Shown here: in pieces, positions 42,887 to 51,614 of the stretch
Numbering within the stretch: position 1 is the first letter of the stretch
Layout of the letters: every line of letters starts with the position of its first letter
Source of the DNA: Parvularcula sp038749595
Lineage (GTDB): Bacteria; Pseudomonadota; Alphaproteobacteria; Caulobacterales; Parvularculaceae
Reading direction: 5' to 3'
Length of the DNA: 64,000 bases
Assembly: GCA_038749595.1 (NCBI GenBank)
Contig: JBCDHW010000008.1
Coordinates: 1 to 64,000, forward strand
Notes under the pieces: generated by a model
The model's input: only the letters and a program-made list of their open reading frames with translations
Databases searched by the model: none
What the model was told of the DNA's origin: nothing
Translations under genes and position numbers: made by a program

Positions 42887-44251
42887 TTAGAGGCCGCTGT
42901 CCTTATGGAGCCGTTGGCGCATCCGGCGCATCGTCAAGAGGGTCATGCTCGCGATGATCGGTACCGACAGGCCGACGATGAGGTTCTTGGGGACCGCGAT
43001 GCCCGCATCCACGGCCGCTCCGGCAACGTAGGAGACGAGGCCGACGGCGTAGTAGGTGAGCGCCACAACGGACAGGCCCTCGACCGTTTCTTGCAAGCGA
43101 AGCTGCGTTTCCGAGCGCTTGTTGAGGCTTTCGAGGAGGCGGGCGTTGCCTTCCTCCACCGCGACGTTCACCCGTGTGCGGAGGAGTTGCGAGGCGCGGC
43201 TGACCCTGGTCGCGAGCTTTTGGAGACGCTGCTCGGTTGCCTGGCAAGTCCGCATAGCAGGGCCGAGCCGCCGCTCCATGAAGGTGCCAATCCGCTGGCG
43301 GCTATCTGTGCGCTCTTCGCGGAGGCGTACAATCCGCTCACGGACCACTTCGTAGTAAGCAGCGCTTGCCGACATCCGGAAACCGGTTTCTTGCTCAAGC
43401 GCTTCGATCCGCGCGGCCACTAAGCTGAGATCAGCCAGGAGCGCGCGATCGCTTTGCATCTCCATCGTCCCGGCGAGCTTGCTGAGGATCGTTTCAAGTT
43501 CTTGTTCAAGCTTGCCAAGCTCTTCGGACAGGTAGCGCGCGACGGGCAGAGCCATGAGGGCCGCGAGGCGATAGGCGTCCATCTCAAGCAGGCGCTGCAC
43601 CATCCGTCCACGGTAGGCATCCCCATTGCCTTGGTCGAAGATCAAGATACGGAGGAAGCCGTCCGCATGGGTCCGAAAGTCCGTGGCCATGGTCATCGGC
43701 ACCTTACCCGTGCGGGAGGCCGGGAAGTCATCACGGCCGAAGGTCTTCGCAGCGATCTCGAAAGGGTTCTCGTAAACGGTGCTTGGGAGGCTCAGCACGT
43801 GGGTCGCCGAAAGGATTTCTCCCGGCTGGCTCGTAAGCCATTCCTTCGGTACACTGCTTAACGCTGTCTCTTGAAACGTGTAATCGTCGATCCCCGATCG
43901 AATGAACGTCAGCGAGTAAAATTCCGTGTGCCGCTCCCAAATGACGCGCAGCGAGCCTGCGTCGAATACGTGGTGCTTCGATTGCTCGGCGGGGACAGCG
44001 TTGGACGTCTCCGCACACATCCTTTGCAAGTGAAGAAAAGCAAGGTCCTCCCCGTTTGGACCCGACGGCGCGGTGAGCGTGAGGCGGGTCACCCCTGAAT
44101 TAAGGGGGACATTCACCGGGGGCCGCGCATGGGCTTCGTTGATCAGCACCCGGCGTTCTGTGAGGAACTTTAGGCCAGACGCGCTGACGACCGGCTCCTC
44201 AAGAGGGCGCGCGGCGAGGGCGGAAGGGATAGGATCAACGGAGACGGACAT
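42887..44251 (-). CDS. DUF3422 family membrane protein
   Basis: The 454-residue protein begins with the family signature LTERRVLINEAHARPPVN. It has a long middle region with coiled-coil helices (about 220-370, LEQELETILSKLAGTMEMQSD), and two TM helices near the C-terminus (about 400-420 and 425-442). The family is widespread in proteobacteria and its function is not known; the topology resembles CorA-like proteins with a large cytoplasmic N-terminus (inference). It lies between the VOC gene and fabI on the same strand. Confidence 0.88.
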   Translation of the reverse strand: MSVSVDPIPSALAARPLEEPVVSASGLKFLTERRVLINEAHARPPVNVPLNSGVTRLTLTAPSGPNGEDLAFLHLQRMCAETSNAVPAEQSKHHVFDAGSLRVIWERHTEFYSLTFIRSGIDDYTFQETALSSVPKEWLTSQPGEILSATHVLSLPSTVYENPFEIAAKTFGRDDFPASRTGKVPMTMATDFRTHADGFLRILIFDQGNGDAYRGRMVQRLLEMDAYRLAALMALPVARYLSEELGKLEQELETILSKLAGTMEMQSDRALLADLSLVAARIEALEQETGFRMSASAAYYEVVRERIVRLREERTDSRQRIGTFMERRLGPAMRTCQATEQRLQKLATRVSRASQLLRTRVNVAVEEGNARLLESLNKRSETQLRLQETVEGLSVVALTYYAVGLVSYVAGAAVDAGIAVPKNLIVGLSVPIIASMTLLTMRRMRQRLHKDSGL

Positions 44252-44329
44252 CGATCCAGTTTAGCCTGAACTGGTTCTCAGACGTTAACCCCGACCTCGG
44301 GGCATAACCGCCCGAACAACGAAACGTGA

Positions 44330-44710
44330 TCAGGTGTCCGACGTGCGCCAGGGCGGAAAGCGGCGGGCCGGTCCAGCGTGATACAAACAGATTCGGTTGC
44401 CTGAGGGGTCCCGCAAATAAGCTTCTCGCCACAGCCAGGGCTGCTCCTTCGGCTGCTGCTCGACCGCGAGGCCAAGCGCTGTAATGCGCTCGATCTCCGC
44501 ATCGACGTCGGCGCATTCGAAATAGATGACCGGGCCGTTTTCTGTTGGCTGCGGGCTGAGGTGCAACGAGAAGGTCGCGTCCCCTTGAGGGCACTCAAAG
44601 CGGGCATAACGTTCGTGGGTGTGCACGATGAGCCGCAACCCAAGCGTTTCGTAGAACGCGATCGCTGCGTCCATATCAGTCACGTTGACGGTGACTTGGT
44701 TGAGATTCAC
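44330..44710 (-). CDS. VOC (glyoxalase/dioxygenase fold) family protein
   Basis: The 126-residue protein is a single VOC module pair: NLNQVTVNVTDMDAAIAFYETLGL opens the first beta-alpha-beta-beta-beta unit, and VYFECADVDAEIERITALGL...REAYLRDPSGNRICLYHAG closes the second. It is a small metal-dependent enzyme or binding protein of unknown substrate. It starts 18 bp after the fabB stop and may be co-transcribed with the fab genes. Confidence 0.87.
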   Translation of the reverse strand: MNLNQVTVNVTDMDAAIAFYETLGLRLIVHTHERYARFECPQGDATFSLHLSPQPTENGPVIYFECADVDAEIERITALGLAVEQQPKEQPWLWREAYLRDPSGNRICLYHAGPARRFPPWRTSDT

Positions 44711-44728
44711 GCAGCCACCAGCGGCGGA

Positions 44729-45949
44729 TCAGTCTTGATACTTTGCCGCGATCAGCGAGGCGTTGGTGCCGCCAAAGCCAAAGCTGTTGGTCAGGATCGC
44801 ATCCAGATCGACACCTTCGCGCAGGTCCCGGATCACCGGCAGGTCTTTAAACTCATCACCGAGCTCTTGGATGTTGGCCGAGGCGGCGAGGAAACGCTCT
44901 TTCATCTGCAGCAGGCTGAAGATCAGCTCCTGCGCGCCTACCGCGCCGAGGGAGTGGCCGGTGAGGGATTTCGTCGAGGCGAAGGGCGGGATAGCGTCGC
45001 CAAACACCTCTTGGATCGCGGCGGCTTCGCGGGTGTCGCCGACCGGGGTCGAGGTGCCGTGGGTGTTGATGTAGCCAATCCGCTGGGAAACACCGTCGAG
45101 CGCTCGGCGCATGCAGCGCACAGCGCCCTCGCCCGAGGGCGCGACCATGTCGTAGCCGTCGGAGTTCGCGGCATAGCCAACGATCTCACCCCAGATCTTC
45201 GCGCCCCTTGCTACCGCCCGCTCGAGCGCTTCGACGACCACTGTGGCAGCGCCGCCTGCGATGACGAACCCGTCGCGGGCGGCGTCATAGGCGCGGCTCG
45301 CAAGGTTCGGGGTGTCGTTATAGTCGGAAGACATCGCGCCCATGGCATCGAACATGTTGCACAGGGTCCAATCGAGCTCCTCGCCGCCGCCAGCGAAGAT
45401 CACGTCTTGCTTGCCCATCGCCACCTGCTCGTAGGCGTGGCCAATGCAGTGGACCGACGTCGCGCAGGCTGAGCTGATCGAGTAGTTGAGGCCTTTGATC
45501 TTGAACGGCACCGCCAAGCAGGCCGAGTTCGTGGACGACATCGCTTTCGGCACGAAGGTCGGCGGGATCCGACGGGTTGAGCCCGTGTCGCGGTTCTTAT
45601 CGGCCGCCGCGACGATCGCTGGCGTCGACGGGCCGCCGGAGCCCATCACGATGCCCGTCATCTCATCGCTGACCTCCGCTTCGGTCAGTCCGGCGTCCTC
45701 GATGGCGTCGCGCATGGCGATGTAGTTCCAGGCTGCGCCTTCGCCCATGAACCGGCGGGTCTTCTTGTCGAGCACGTCTTCGACGTTGAGGTTCGGTTTG
45801 CCCCAAACCTTTGAGCGGAAGCCGTACTCTGCCATTTGCTCGGAAAAGGAGATCCCGGAGATCCCTTCCCGCAGGCTTTTTGTCACTTCGTCGAGAGTGC
45901 TGCCAATCGATGAGACGATGCCCATCCCTGTGATCACAACGCGGCGCAT
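44729..45949 (-). CDS. fabB: 3-oxoacyl-[ACP] synthase I
   Basis: The 406-residue condensing enzyme elongates acyl-ACP with malonyl-ACP and, in the FabA/FabB pathway, handles unsaturated intermediates. The catalytic Cys is in SSACATSVHCIGHA, and the two His are in INTHGTSTPVGD and TKSLTGHSLGAVGAQE. The length and the MRRVVITGMGIVSSIG start fit FabB. It follows fabA by 88 bp on the same strand, the usual anaerobic unsaturated fatty-acid pair. Confidence 0.95.
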   Translation of the reverse strand: MRRVVITGMGIVSSIGSTLDEVTKSLREGISGISFSEQMAEYGFRSKVWGKPNLNVEDVLDKKTRRFMGEGAAWNYIAMRDAIEDAGLTEAEVSDEMTGIVMGSGGPSTPAIVAAADKNRDTGSTRRIPPTFVPKAMSSTNSACLAVPFKIKGLNYSISSACATSVHCIGHAYEQVAMGKQDVIFAGGGEELDWTLCNMFDAMGAMSSDYNDTPNLASRAYDAARDGFVIAGGAATVVVEALERAVARGAKIWGEIVGYAANSDGYDMVAPSGEGAVRCMRRALDGVSQRIGYINTHGTSTPVGDTREAAAIQEVFGDAIPPFASTKSLTGHSLGAVGAQELIFSLLQMKERFLAASANIQELGDEFKDLPVIRDLREGVDLDAILTNSFGFGGTNASLIAAKYQD

Positions 45950-46037
45950 ATGCGGCTCCCTAGTCCTCTTCTACCTGTAGACGGGCTGGTTGTGCCCAGC
46001 CTTCTTGGCCAAACGGTGGCACCGACGGCGTAAGGTG

Positions 46038-46580
46038 TTAACCAAGAACACTGCCCGATAGCTGTTCCATCGGGAAAAGGCCAACCCGCAGGTCTTTGGC
46101 CTCGTAAATCTGGTTGTCGTCGACAAAGACCTTACCGTCCGCAATGGCGAGGACCAAACGGCCCCGCATCGCCTTACGGATATCGATCTCGTAGCGGACA
46201 AGTTTGTTGTCCGGACGGACTTGGCCCGAGAACTTCACCTGGCCTGCGCCCAGCGCCCGACCGTGCCCAGGACTACCGCCCCAGGTCAAGAAAAAGCCTG
46301 TCAGCTGCCACAGGGCGTCGAGGCCCAGGCAGCCGGGCATCACCGGGTCGCCAGGGAAGTGGCACCCGAAGAACCAAAGGTCTGGCTTGATATCGAGCTC
46401 AGCGACCACCTGGCCTTTGCCGTAGTGCCCGCCCTCAGCGGCGATATGCGTGACCCGGTCCGCCATCAGCATCGGCGGTACCGGAAGCTGCGCCGTGCCA
46501 GGGCCGCGAAGGCCGTGCTGACCGCATTCCAGCAGCTCTTCGTAGGTGAAAGACGACTTGCGTTCGATGGTCTCAGACAT
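46038..46580 (-). CDS. fabA: 3-hydroxydecanoyl-[ACP] dehydratase/isomerase
   Basis: From ATG 46580 the protein is 180 residues. It dehydrates 3-hydroxydecanoyl-ACP and isomerises the trans-2 to the cis-3 product, starting unsaturated fatty-acid synthesis. The active site is in WFFGCHFPGDPVMPGCLGLDALWQ, with catalytic His and the downstream Asp. MLMADRVTHI and GQVKFSGQV are also conserved. The upstream in-frame ATG (46625) gives an Arg-rich extension not found in FabA. It is first in the fabA-fabB-VOC-DUF3422-fabI run. Confidence 0.96.
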   Translation of the reverse strand: MSETIERKSSFTYEELLECGQHGLRGPGTAQLPVPPMLMADRVTHIAAEGGHYGKGQVVAELDIKPDLWFFGCHFPGDPVMPGCLGLDALWQLTGFFLTWGGSPGHGRALGAGQVKFSGQVRPDNKLVRYEIDIRKAMRGRLVLAIADGKVFVDDNQIYEAKDLRVGLFPMEQLSGSVLG

Positions 46581-46708
46581 ACCCCGCGGCCTAGGGCGCG
46601 TGGCGCGGAGGGTCAATCGGGCCAAGCTGCGCGCGCGTTATGCCTGCAATTATGACAAGTGATACACTCGTATGGTACGCCTTGCGTGCACGTCTGGGGG
46701 ACGAAGGC

Positions 46709-47671
46709 ATGAGGATGCTTGCTGCACTGGGGGCCGTCAGTCTCGGCACTTTGACCGCGAGCGGTGGTGCTTGGGCCGACGACGGCCAGCCGACCGCCGT
46801 GTGGAATTTCACGCTGGAGAACGATTGGGCAGGCGGCTCGGATAAGAACTATTCGGGCGGTTGGCAGGTGAGCCGGACGGCGCGCTTGGGCGAGCGGCCG
46901 AAGCGGACGACGTATCTTCAGCTTGGCGTCGCGCAGCAGTTCTACACCCCGCAATTCGATTTTGCCCTGCGCCCTTTGCCGGAGGAGCACCCGTACGCAT
47001 CACTGTTGCTCGGCGAGGGCAAGCTCGCGTTTGATTACGGCACCGGCAAACCGATCGATATCATCAGTGTACAAATCGGTGTGGTGGGACCCCAGGCGCA
47101 AGGGGAAGAAGTTCAGAACTTCGTCCATGACCTGATTGGTCAACGCGAAGGGCGGGGTTGGGATAATCAAATTGGCAATGCGGTTTTCGGACAAATTGGC
47201 TTTGAGCGTCGGTGGACAGGCCTTGGCGGCGACGCTGGCGCGCTGGTGTTTGATGTTGTTCCATCCGTGGGCGCATCATTGGGCAACGCTTTGATCGCGG
47301 CGGAGGCGGGCGTCACGCTCCGCCTCGGCCGGAACCTCGACCGGCCTCTGGGCGAGCCCCGGCTGGAGCCTTCGGGCGGCGGCATTGCCTGGCATGAGCC
47401 GAGCGGCGCGGGTCCGCGGGCGCGTTATGCCTTCCTCGGTGTGGTGGGCCGCGGCGTGGCGCATAAGGTTTGGCTCGATGGCCGCTTTGGCGAAGACGAA
47501 ATCGTCGAGCAACACTCTGAGCCCTTCGTTTATGACGTGCAGGGAGGTTTTGTCCTTCCCTTTGGAGGCGATAGCCGCCTGGGCATCGCCTACATGTACC
47601 GTTCAGAGACGTTTGAGACGTTTGGCGAGACCCAAGGGATCGGCGTCGTCAGTCTATCCAGCCGGTTCTGA
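46709..47671 (+). CDS. LpxR-type lipid A deacylase (outer-membrane beta-barrel)
   Basis: From ATG 46709 the protein is 320 residues. A signal peptide (ending GGAWA) is followed by a beta-barrel with the family block FTLENDWAGGSDKNYSGGW and, later, HPYASLL. Alternating strands end in a terminal Phe (SLSSRF), as expected for outer-membrane proteins. LpxR removes the 3'-acyloxyacyl chain of lipid A in a Ca-dependent way; the N/D and Y residues of the first block fit its active site. The start could be at 46640 or 46715; 46709 gives a clean signal peptide. It is divergent from fabA. Confidence 0.82.
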   Translation: MRMLAALGAVSLGTLTASGGAWADDGQPTAVWNFTLENDWAGGSDKNYSGGWQVSRTARLGERPKRTTYLQLGVAQQFYTPQFDFALRPLPEEHPYASLLLGEGKLAFDYGTGKPIDIISVQIGVVGPQAQGEEVQNFVHDLIGQREGRGWDNQIGNAVFGQIGFERRWTGLGGDAGALVFDVVPSVGASLGNALIAAEAGVTLRLGRNLDRPLGEPRLEPSGGGIAWHEPSGAGPRARYAFLGVVGRGVAHKVWLDGRFGEDEIVEQHSEPFVYDVQGGFVLPFGGDSRLGIAYMYRSETFETFGETQGIGVVSLSSRF

Positions 47672-47724
47672 GGCTGACGCGCAGCGTGCATCCTGCTAGG
47701 CGGCCAGCAACAGGAGACATCGCT

Positions 47725-48342
47725 ATGACCATCAGAGTTCATCACCTCCGCGTTGGCCGGTCGGTTTTTACGGTTTGGCTGCTGGAAGAACTGGGCCTCG
47801 ATTACGAACTCGAGATCTATGACCGCAATGAGATGGGCCGCGCGCCGGACACGCTGAAGGCTGCGCACCCTTTAGGAAAATCTCCGGTGCTTGAAATTGA
47901 CGGGGTGACGATGGCCGAGAGCACGGCGATTGGCCTCCATTTGGTGGAGACCCGCGGGGTGGACAGCCCGCTTGCTCCGCCAACGGAGAGTACTGCGCGG
48001 GCGAAGTGGCTGCAGCTTCTTCTCTACCCGGAAGGTTCAGCGTTTGTCCCGATGCTGATGAAGCTGCTTCTTTCGCGCGAGGCGGAGCCGAAGCCGATGC
48101 TGATCTCGATGTTTGCTGAGGCCGAGGTGCAGTTGCACCTGAACTTCATGCGGGACCAGCTTGCTGCGCAGGATTATATCCTCGGTGATGCGCTAACTCT
48201 ACCCGATATCGGTTGGGGCTACATCGCCCATATGGCCGATCGGCTGGAGCTGCTCGGCGACTCGCCCACCCTTAAGGCGTACACTGAACGTTGCACAGCG
48301 CGGCCAGCTTTTCAGCGCGCTATGGAGCGGACCGGCGGTTAA
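47725..48342 (+). CDS. Glutathione S-transferase family protein
   Basis: The 205-residue protein has an N-terminal thioredoxin-like half (HHLRVGRSVFTVWLLEELGL; HPLGKSPVLEIDGVTMAESTAI with the cis-Pro and the Glu-Ser glutathione-binding pair) and a helical C-terminal half (PDIGWGYIAHMADRL; RPAFQRAMERTGG). It would conjugate or bind glutathione; the substrate is unknown. ATG 47725 has CAGGAG ahead of it. It ends convergently with galU. Confidence 0.88.
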   Translation: MTIRVHHLRVGRSVFTVWLLEELGLDYELEIYDRNEMGRAPDTLKAAHPLGKSPVLEIDGVTMAESTAIGLHLVETRGVDSPLAPPTESTARAKWLQLLLYPEGSAFVPMLMKLLLSREAEPKPMLISMFAEAEVQLHLNFMRDQLAAQDYILGDALTLPDIGWGYIAHMADRLELLGDSPTLKAYTERCTARPAFQRAMERTGG

Positions 48343-48372
48343 GAACCTGCGGCGTCACGTCGGTCGGCCGCT

Positions 48373-49242
48373 TCAGGACCTGTCGCTCAAGTAGGCTTTG
48401 ATCGCCGGGCCGTGGTCGGGGTGGTCGAGGCCGAAGGCGATGTTGGCCTTCAAGAAGCCTTCGATTGAGCCGCAATCGTGGCTTTCGCCGGTGAAGGTGG
48501 TGGCCAGGAACTTTTGCTTGTCCAGGAGCTTGGCCATCGAGTCCGTAAGCTGAACTTCGTTGCCAGCGCCGGGTTCTTGGCTTTCCAGCAGCGCAAAAAT
48601 CTCCGGCTGCAGAATATACCGGCCGGTGATCGAGTAGTTCGAAGGTGCCTTGGCGGGGTCAGGCTTCTCCACCATGCCCGACATCTCCACCGCGCCGTTT
48701 GACCAGTCACCCTTAGGCGCGATGATGCCGTATTTGTTGGTTTCCTCGTTGGGCACTTCTTCAACGGCGATGAGGTTGGCGCCGTCTTCGTAGCGGTCCA
48801 TCATCTCTTTCAGGCACTTTGGTTTGCCCTTGATGATCACGTCGGGGAGGAGCACCGCGAAGGGCTCGTGGCCGACGATATCCCGCGCGCACCAGACGGC
48901 GTGGCCTAGGCCGAGGGCGGCCTGTTGGCGCGTAAAGCTGGTCCGGCCAGCGGTGAGGACACTTTCTTGGACAGCGTCGAGGATCGCCGTTTTGTTTTTC
49001 TTTTTAAGCGTTTCTTCGAGTTCGTATTGGTGATCGAAATAGTCTTCGATGGCCGCCTTGCCGCGCCCTGTGACAAAGCAGAGATGCTCGATCCCTGCCT
49101 CCAGCGCCTCTTCCATGATGTAGTGGATCAAGGGCCGATCAACGACCGTCAGGAGCTCTTTAGGGATAGCTTTCGAGGCGGGCAGCACCCGGGTGCCGAA
49201 ACCGGCAACGGGGATCACAGCTGTTCTGGGGCGCGTTGTCAT
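48373..49242 (-). CDS. galU: UTP-glucose-1-phosphate uridylyltransferase
   Basis: The 289-residue nucleotidyltransferase makes UDP-glucose for polysaccharide and lipid synthesis. The N-terminal signature VAGFGTRVLPASKAIPKELL contains the UTP-binding loop. IHYIMEEALEAGIEHLCFVTGRGK, LGLGHAVWCARDIVGHEPFAVLLPD and EVQLTDSMAKLL are also typical. Standing alone here, it could supply the exopolysaccharide genes at 21955-24534 (inference). Confidence 0.95.
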   Translation of the reverse strand: MTTRPRTAVIPVAGFGTRVLPASKAIPKELLTVVDRPLIHYIMEEALEAGIEHLCFVTGRGKAAIEDYFDHQYELEETLKKKNKTAILDAVQESVLTAGRTSFTRQQAALGLGHAVWCARDIVGHEPFAVLLPDVIIKGKPKCLKEMMDRYEDGANLIAVEEVPNEETNKYGIIAPKGDWSNGAVEMSGMVEKPDPAKAPSNYSITGRYILQPEIFALLESQEPGAGNEVQLTDSMAKLLDKQKFLATTFTGESHDCGSIEGFLKANIAFGLDHPDHGPAIKAYLSDRS

Positions 49243-49299
49243 GCCCGTCTTCTAGCGGGCGCCGCCGGGAAAGGAAGCCGCGCGCTGTGCGCAGACCAA

Positions 49300-51192
49300 T
49301 TAGGCGGCGACTGAGGTCGTTACCACACCATCCCTCAGCTGGAAACGATCAACAATTTCGTCGACCTGGCTAAAGACAGCCTTGGTGTTGGCGATCGCGG
49401 AGGTGTTTTGCTCGGCGAGCATCGCGTTGGCCTGGGTGACTTCGTCGAGGCTCACCATCGCCGCGTTGATTTCGCTGATCGTGGCGTTTTGCTCTTGCGC
49501 TGACTGTGAAATGCGGTCGATGGCCGAGACGATTTCCGAGACCTCCTCGATGATGCCTTTGATATCCGAGGCCGCCGTGGTGACGAGCTCCACGCCGCCT
49601 TTGATCTGTTCGCGCGATTGGGAGAGGAGCTGGCCGACTTCTTTGGACGCATCGGCAGTGGACTGAGCAAGGTTGCGCACCTCCGATGCCACCACTGCGA
49701 AGCCGCGCCCTGCGTCGCCGGCCCGCGCTGCCTCAACACCGGCGTTCAAGGCCAAGAGGTTGGTCTGGAAGGCGATCGACTCGATGACCTCGGTAATCTC
49801 GCTCATTTTTGCGGACGAGGCGGCAACTTGATCCATCGCTTCGTTGGCCTGCTGCATTACCGCGCCGCTCTTTTCAGCCTTTGCCTGGGTTTCTCGGGCG
49901 TTGTTCCGCATATCCTCCGTATACTGGGCTGTCTCGGTGATCCCGGTAGAGAAGAGTTTGAGCGTTGCCGTCGTTTCTTCAAGCGTTGCGGCTTGGTTCG
50001 ATGCCTTCGTTGCGAGTGTGTTCACCCCGCCCAGCAACTGCTCCAGAGACCCTGCAACCTGGGTCGAGGAATGCCGCAAATTGCTCAAGATGTTGGCGAG
50101 GCTTTCGGTTGATCCATTCACCCCCTGTTGCAGCTCTGCGAACACGCCCTGGTAGGAACCCTCTACATGCCGGGTCAGGTCGCTATTGCGCACGGCGCGG
50201 AGAACGGTGATCGTCTCGTCGAGGCCAGTTTTGACGGTAGCGATCAGCCTGTTGAAGTTGCTTGCGAGTGTGTTGAGCTCTGGGTCGTCAAAGTCTTCGG
50301 GCACGGTCTTGGTGAAGTCACCGGCTTGGGCGGCGACGACAACGTCACCGATCACCGTACTGAGTTTTAAGATCATAGCGCGGCGCTGGGCTTCGGCGGC
50401 CTCTTGCTCGCGGCGTTCCGCATCGCGGCGCAGCGTCGCTTGACGCTCTTTTTCGTCGCGTGAGCGCTGCTGCGCCTCGGTCTCAGCGCGCAAGCGCTCG
50501 GCCTCAAGCTGTTGCTGGCGTTCGCGCTCTTCGGCTTCGGCTGCCGCTTCGATCCGTAGGCGTTCTTCCTCGGCGCGGCGTTGTTGCTCTGCAGCTTCTA
50601 TGCGCTCTGCGCTGAGCTGCTCGATGCGCGCGGACTGCTCGTCCGCCTCGCGGATCTTTTGATCGGAGAGGTCGAGGGCGCGGCCGAGCGCATGGGTCAG
50701 CCAGAGCAGTCCACCGGTTTCTGCGACAACGACCAAGGCATGGAGCATGACTCTTAGAAGGTCGGTGCCACCGGGGAACAACAAGGCGGGCACGAGAAAA
50801 TTGAGGGCGAGGTGGTGAACCGCGGTGGCCGCAGCCGCTGCGATGACGCCGCGCCAATCGCAAAACAAGGCACTCATTGCGAGCGCTGCGAAGAACCCCA
50901 TATGCAAATCAAGCTGCCAAGGGTGACCGGAGAAGATCCCTAGGCTGACGATTGGTCCAACGATCAACCCGACGCAAAGGACGATCCGGGTGAGGCTCGC
51001 GTTCGGTTGCGCGCGCCAAGTCAAAGCACAACCAGCGGCGTTGAGCGTTAGGATGACAACGGATTGGATCAGCGCTTCCGGTGCCACGATCACGGCCACT
51101 CCGCCCAAGAGGATGACGTAGCTAAAAAGAACGCCTACGGAGATTTTGGCGGCGGTGGCTCGCAGTCGGTCAATGCTAGCGCTTTGTTCCAT
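49300..51192 (-). CDS. Methyl-accepting chemotaxis protein with polytopic sensor region
   Basis: From ATG 51192 the protein is 630 residues. It has five to six TM helices (about 20-165) with little periplasmic loop and an unusually long charged coiled coil (about 175-300, rich in E/R/Q). A HAMP-like segment comes next (LAQAGDFTKTVPEDF...NSDLTRHVEGSYQGVFAEL), then the MCP signalling domain with the hairpin tip FQTNLLALNAGVEAARAGDAGRGFAVVASEVRNLA. No C-terminal CheR-binding pentapeptide is seen (ends TSVAA). The signal is probably sensed within or near the membrane. Its upstream neighbour, a small exported protein, ends 2 bp before this start. Confidence 0.92.
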   Translation of the reverse strand: MEQSASIDRLRATAAKISVGVLFSYVILLGGVAVIVAPEALIQSVVILTLNAAGCALTWRAQPNASLTRIVLCVGLIVGPIVSLGIFSGHPWQLDLHMGFFAALAMSALFCDWRGVIAAAAATAVHHLALNFLVPALLFPGGTDLLRVMLHALVVVAETGGLLWLTHALGRALDLSDQKIREADEQSARIEQLSAERIEAAEQQRRAEEERLRIEAAAEAEERERQQQLEAERLRAETEAQQRSRDEKERQATLRRDAERREQEAAEAQRRAMILKLSTVIGDVVVAAQAGDFTKTVPEDFDDPELNTLASNFNRLIATVKTGLDETITVLRAVRNSDLTRHVEGSYQGVFAELQQGVNGSTESLANILSNLRHSSTQVAGSLEQLLGGVNTLATKASNQAATLEETTATLKLFSTGITETAQYTEDMRNNARETQAKAEKSGAVMQQANEAMDQVAASSAKMSEITEVIESIAFQTNLLALNAGVEAARAGDAGRGFAVVASEVRNLAQSTADASKEVGQLLSQSREQIKGGVELVTTAASDIKGIIEEVSEIVSAIDRISQSAQEQNATISEINAAMVSLDEVTQANAMLAEQNTSAIANTKAVFSQVDEIVDRFQLRDGVVTTSVAA

Positions 51193-51194
51193 TG

Positions 51195-51536
51195 TTAGAG
51201 AGCTTCCACTTGCGAAGGGCCTGCCGCCAGCGACGAGCCGGGGTTGCAAAGGGTGAAATTCTTTTGGCTGATGAGAGTGATCGCGCCTTTGACCTTCACA
51301 GGTTGGCGGCTTGCTTCATCCTCAGGGTTGAAACCGACGAGCACCCAGGGGCTCTGCCGGGATGCCACGTACAGGCCCGACGCGGCGACGGCCTCAGCTT
51401 GCGCCGCGCGATCGAACCATGGGGGGAAGACGACGGCGACGGCATGGTCGTCCTGCGGTCTCGCGAACGGCAGGGCCAGCGCCAGGCACCACGCGGCTGC
51501 GCAAAGTTGTAGCCCAAGGGTGTGAACATGCGCCAT
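51195..51536 (-). CDS. Small exported protein coupled to the chemoreceptor
   Basis: The 113-residue protein has a hydrophobic N-terminus that looks like a signal peptide (LCAAAWCLALALPFARPQ). A compact domain follows with VVFPPWFDRAAQAEAVAASG, VLVGFNPEDEASRQP and a single Cys near the C-terminus. I do not recognise the family. The stop lies 2 bp before the chemoreceptor ATG, so the two are co-translated. That makes it a candidate periplasmic ligand-binding or accessory partner of the receptor, which is inference. Confidence 0.6.
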   Translation of the reverse strand: MAHVHTLGLQLCAAAWCLALALPFARPQDDHAVAVVFPPWFDRAAQAEAVAASGLYVASRQSPWVLVGFNPEDEASRQPVKVKGAITLISQKNFTLCNPGSSLAAGPSQVEAL

Positions 51537-51614
51537 GGCACCTCCGTGCAGTCAAGACGAGTGCTCAACCTTAGCGGGAAAGGCTAAAGATCGCGTTTCT
51601 GTTTGTCGCGGCTT

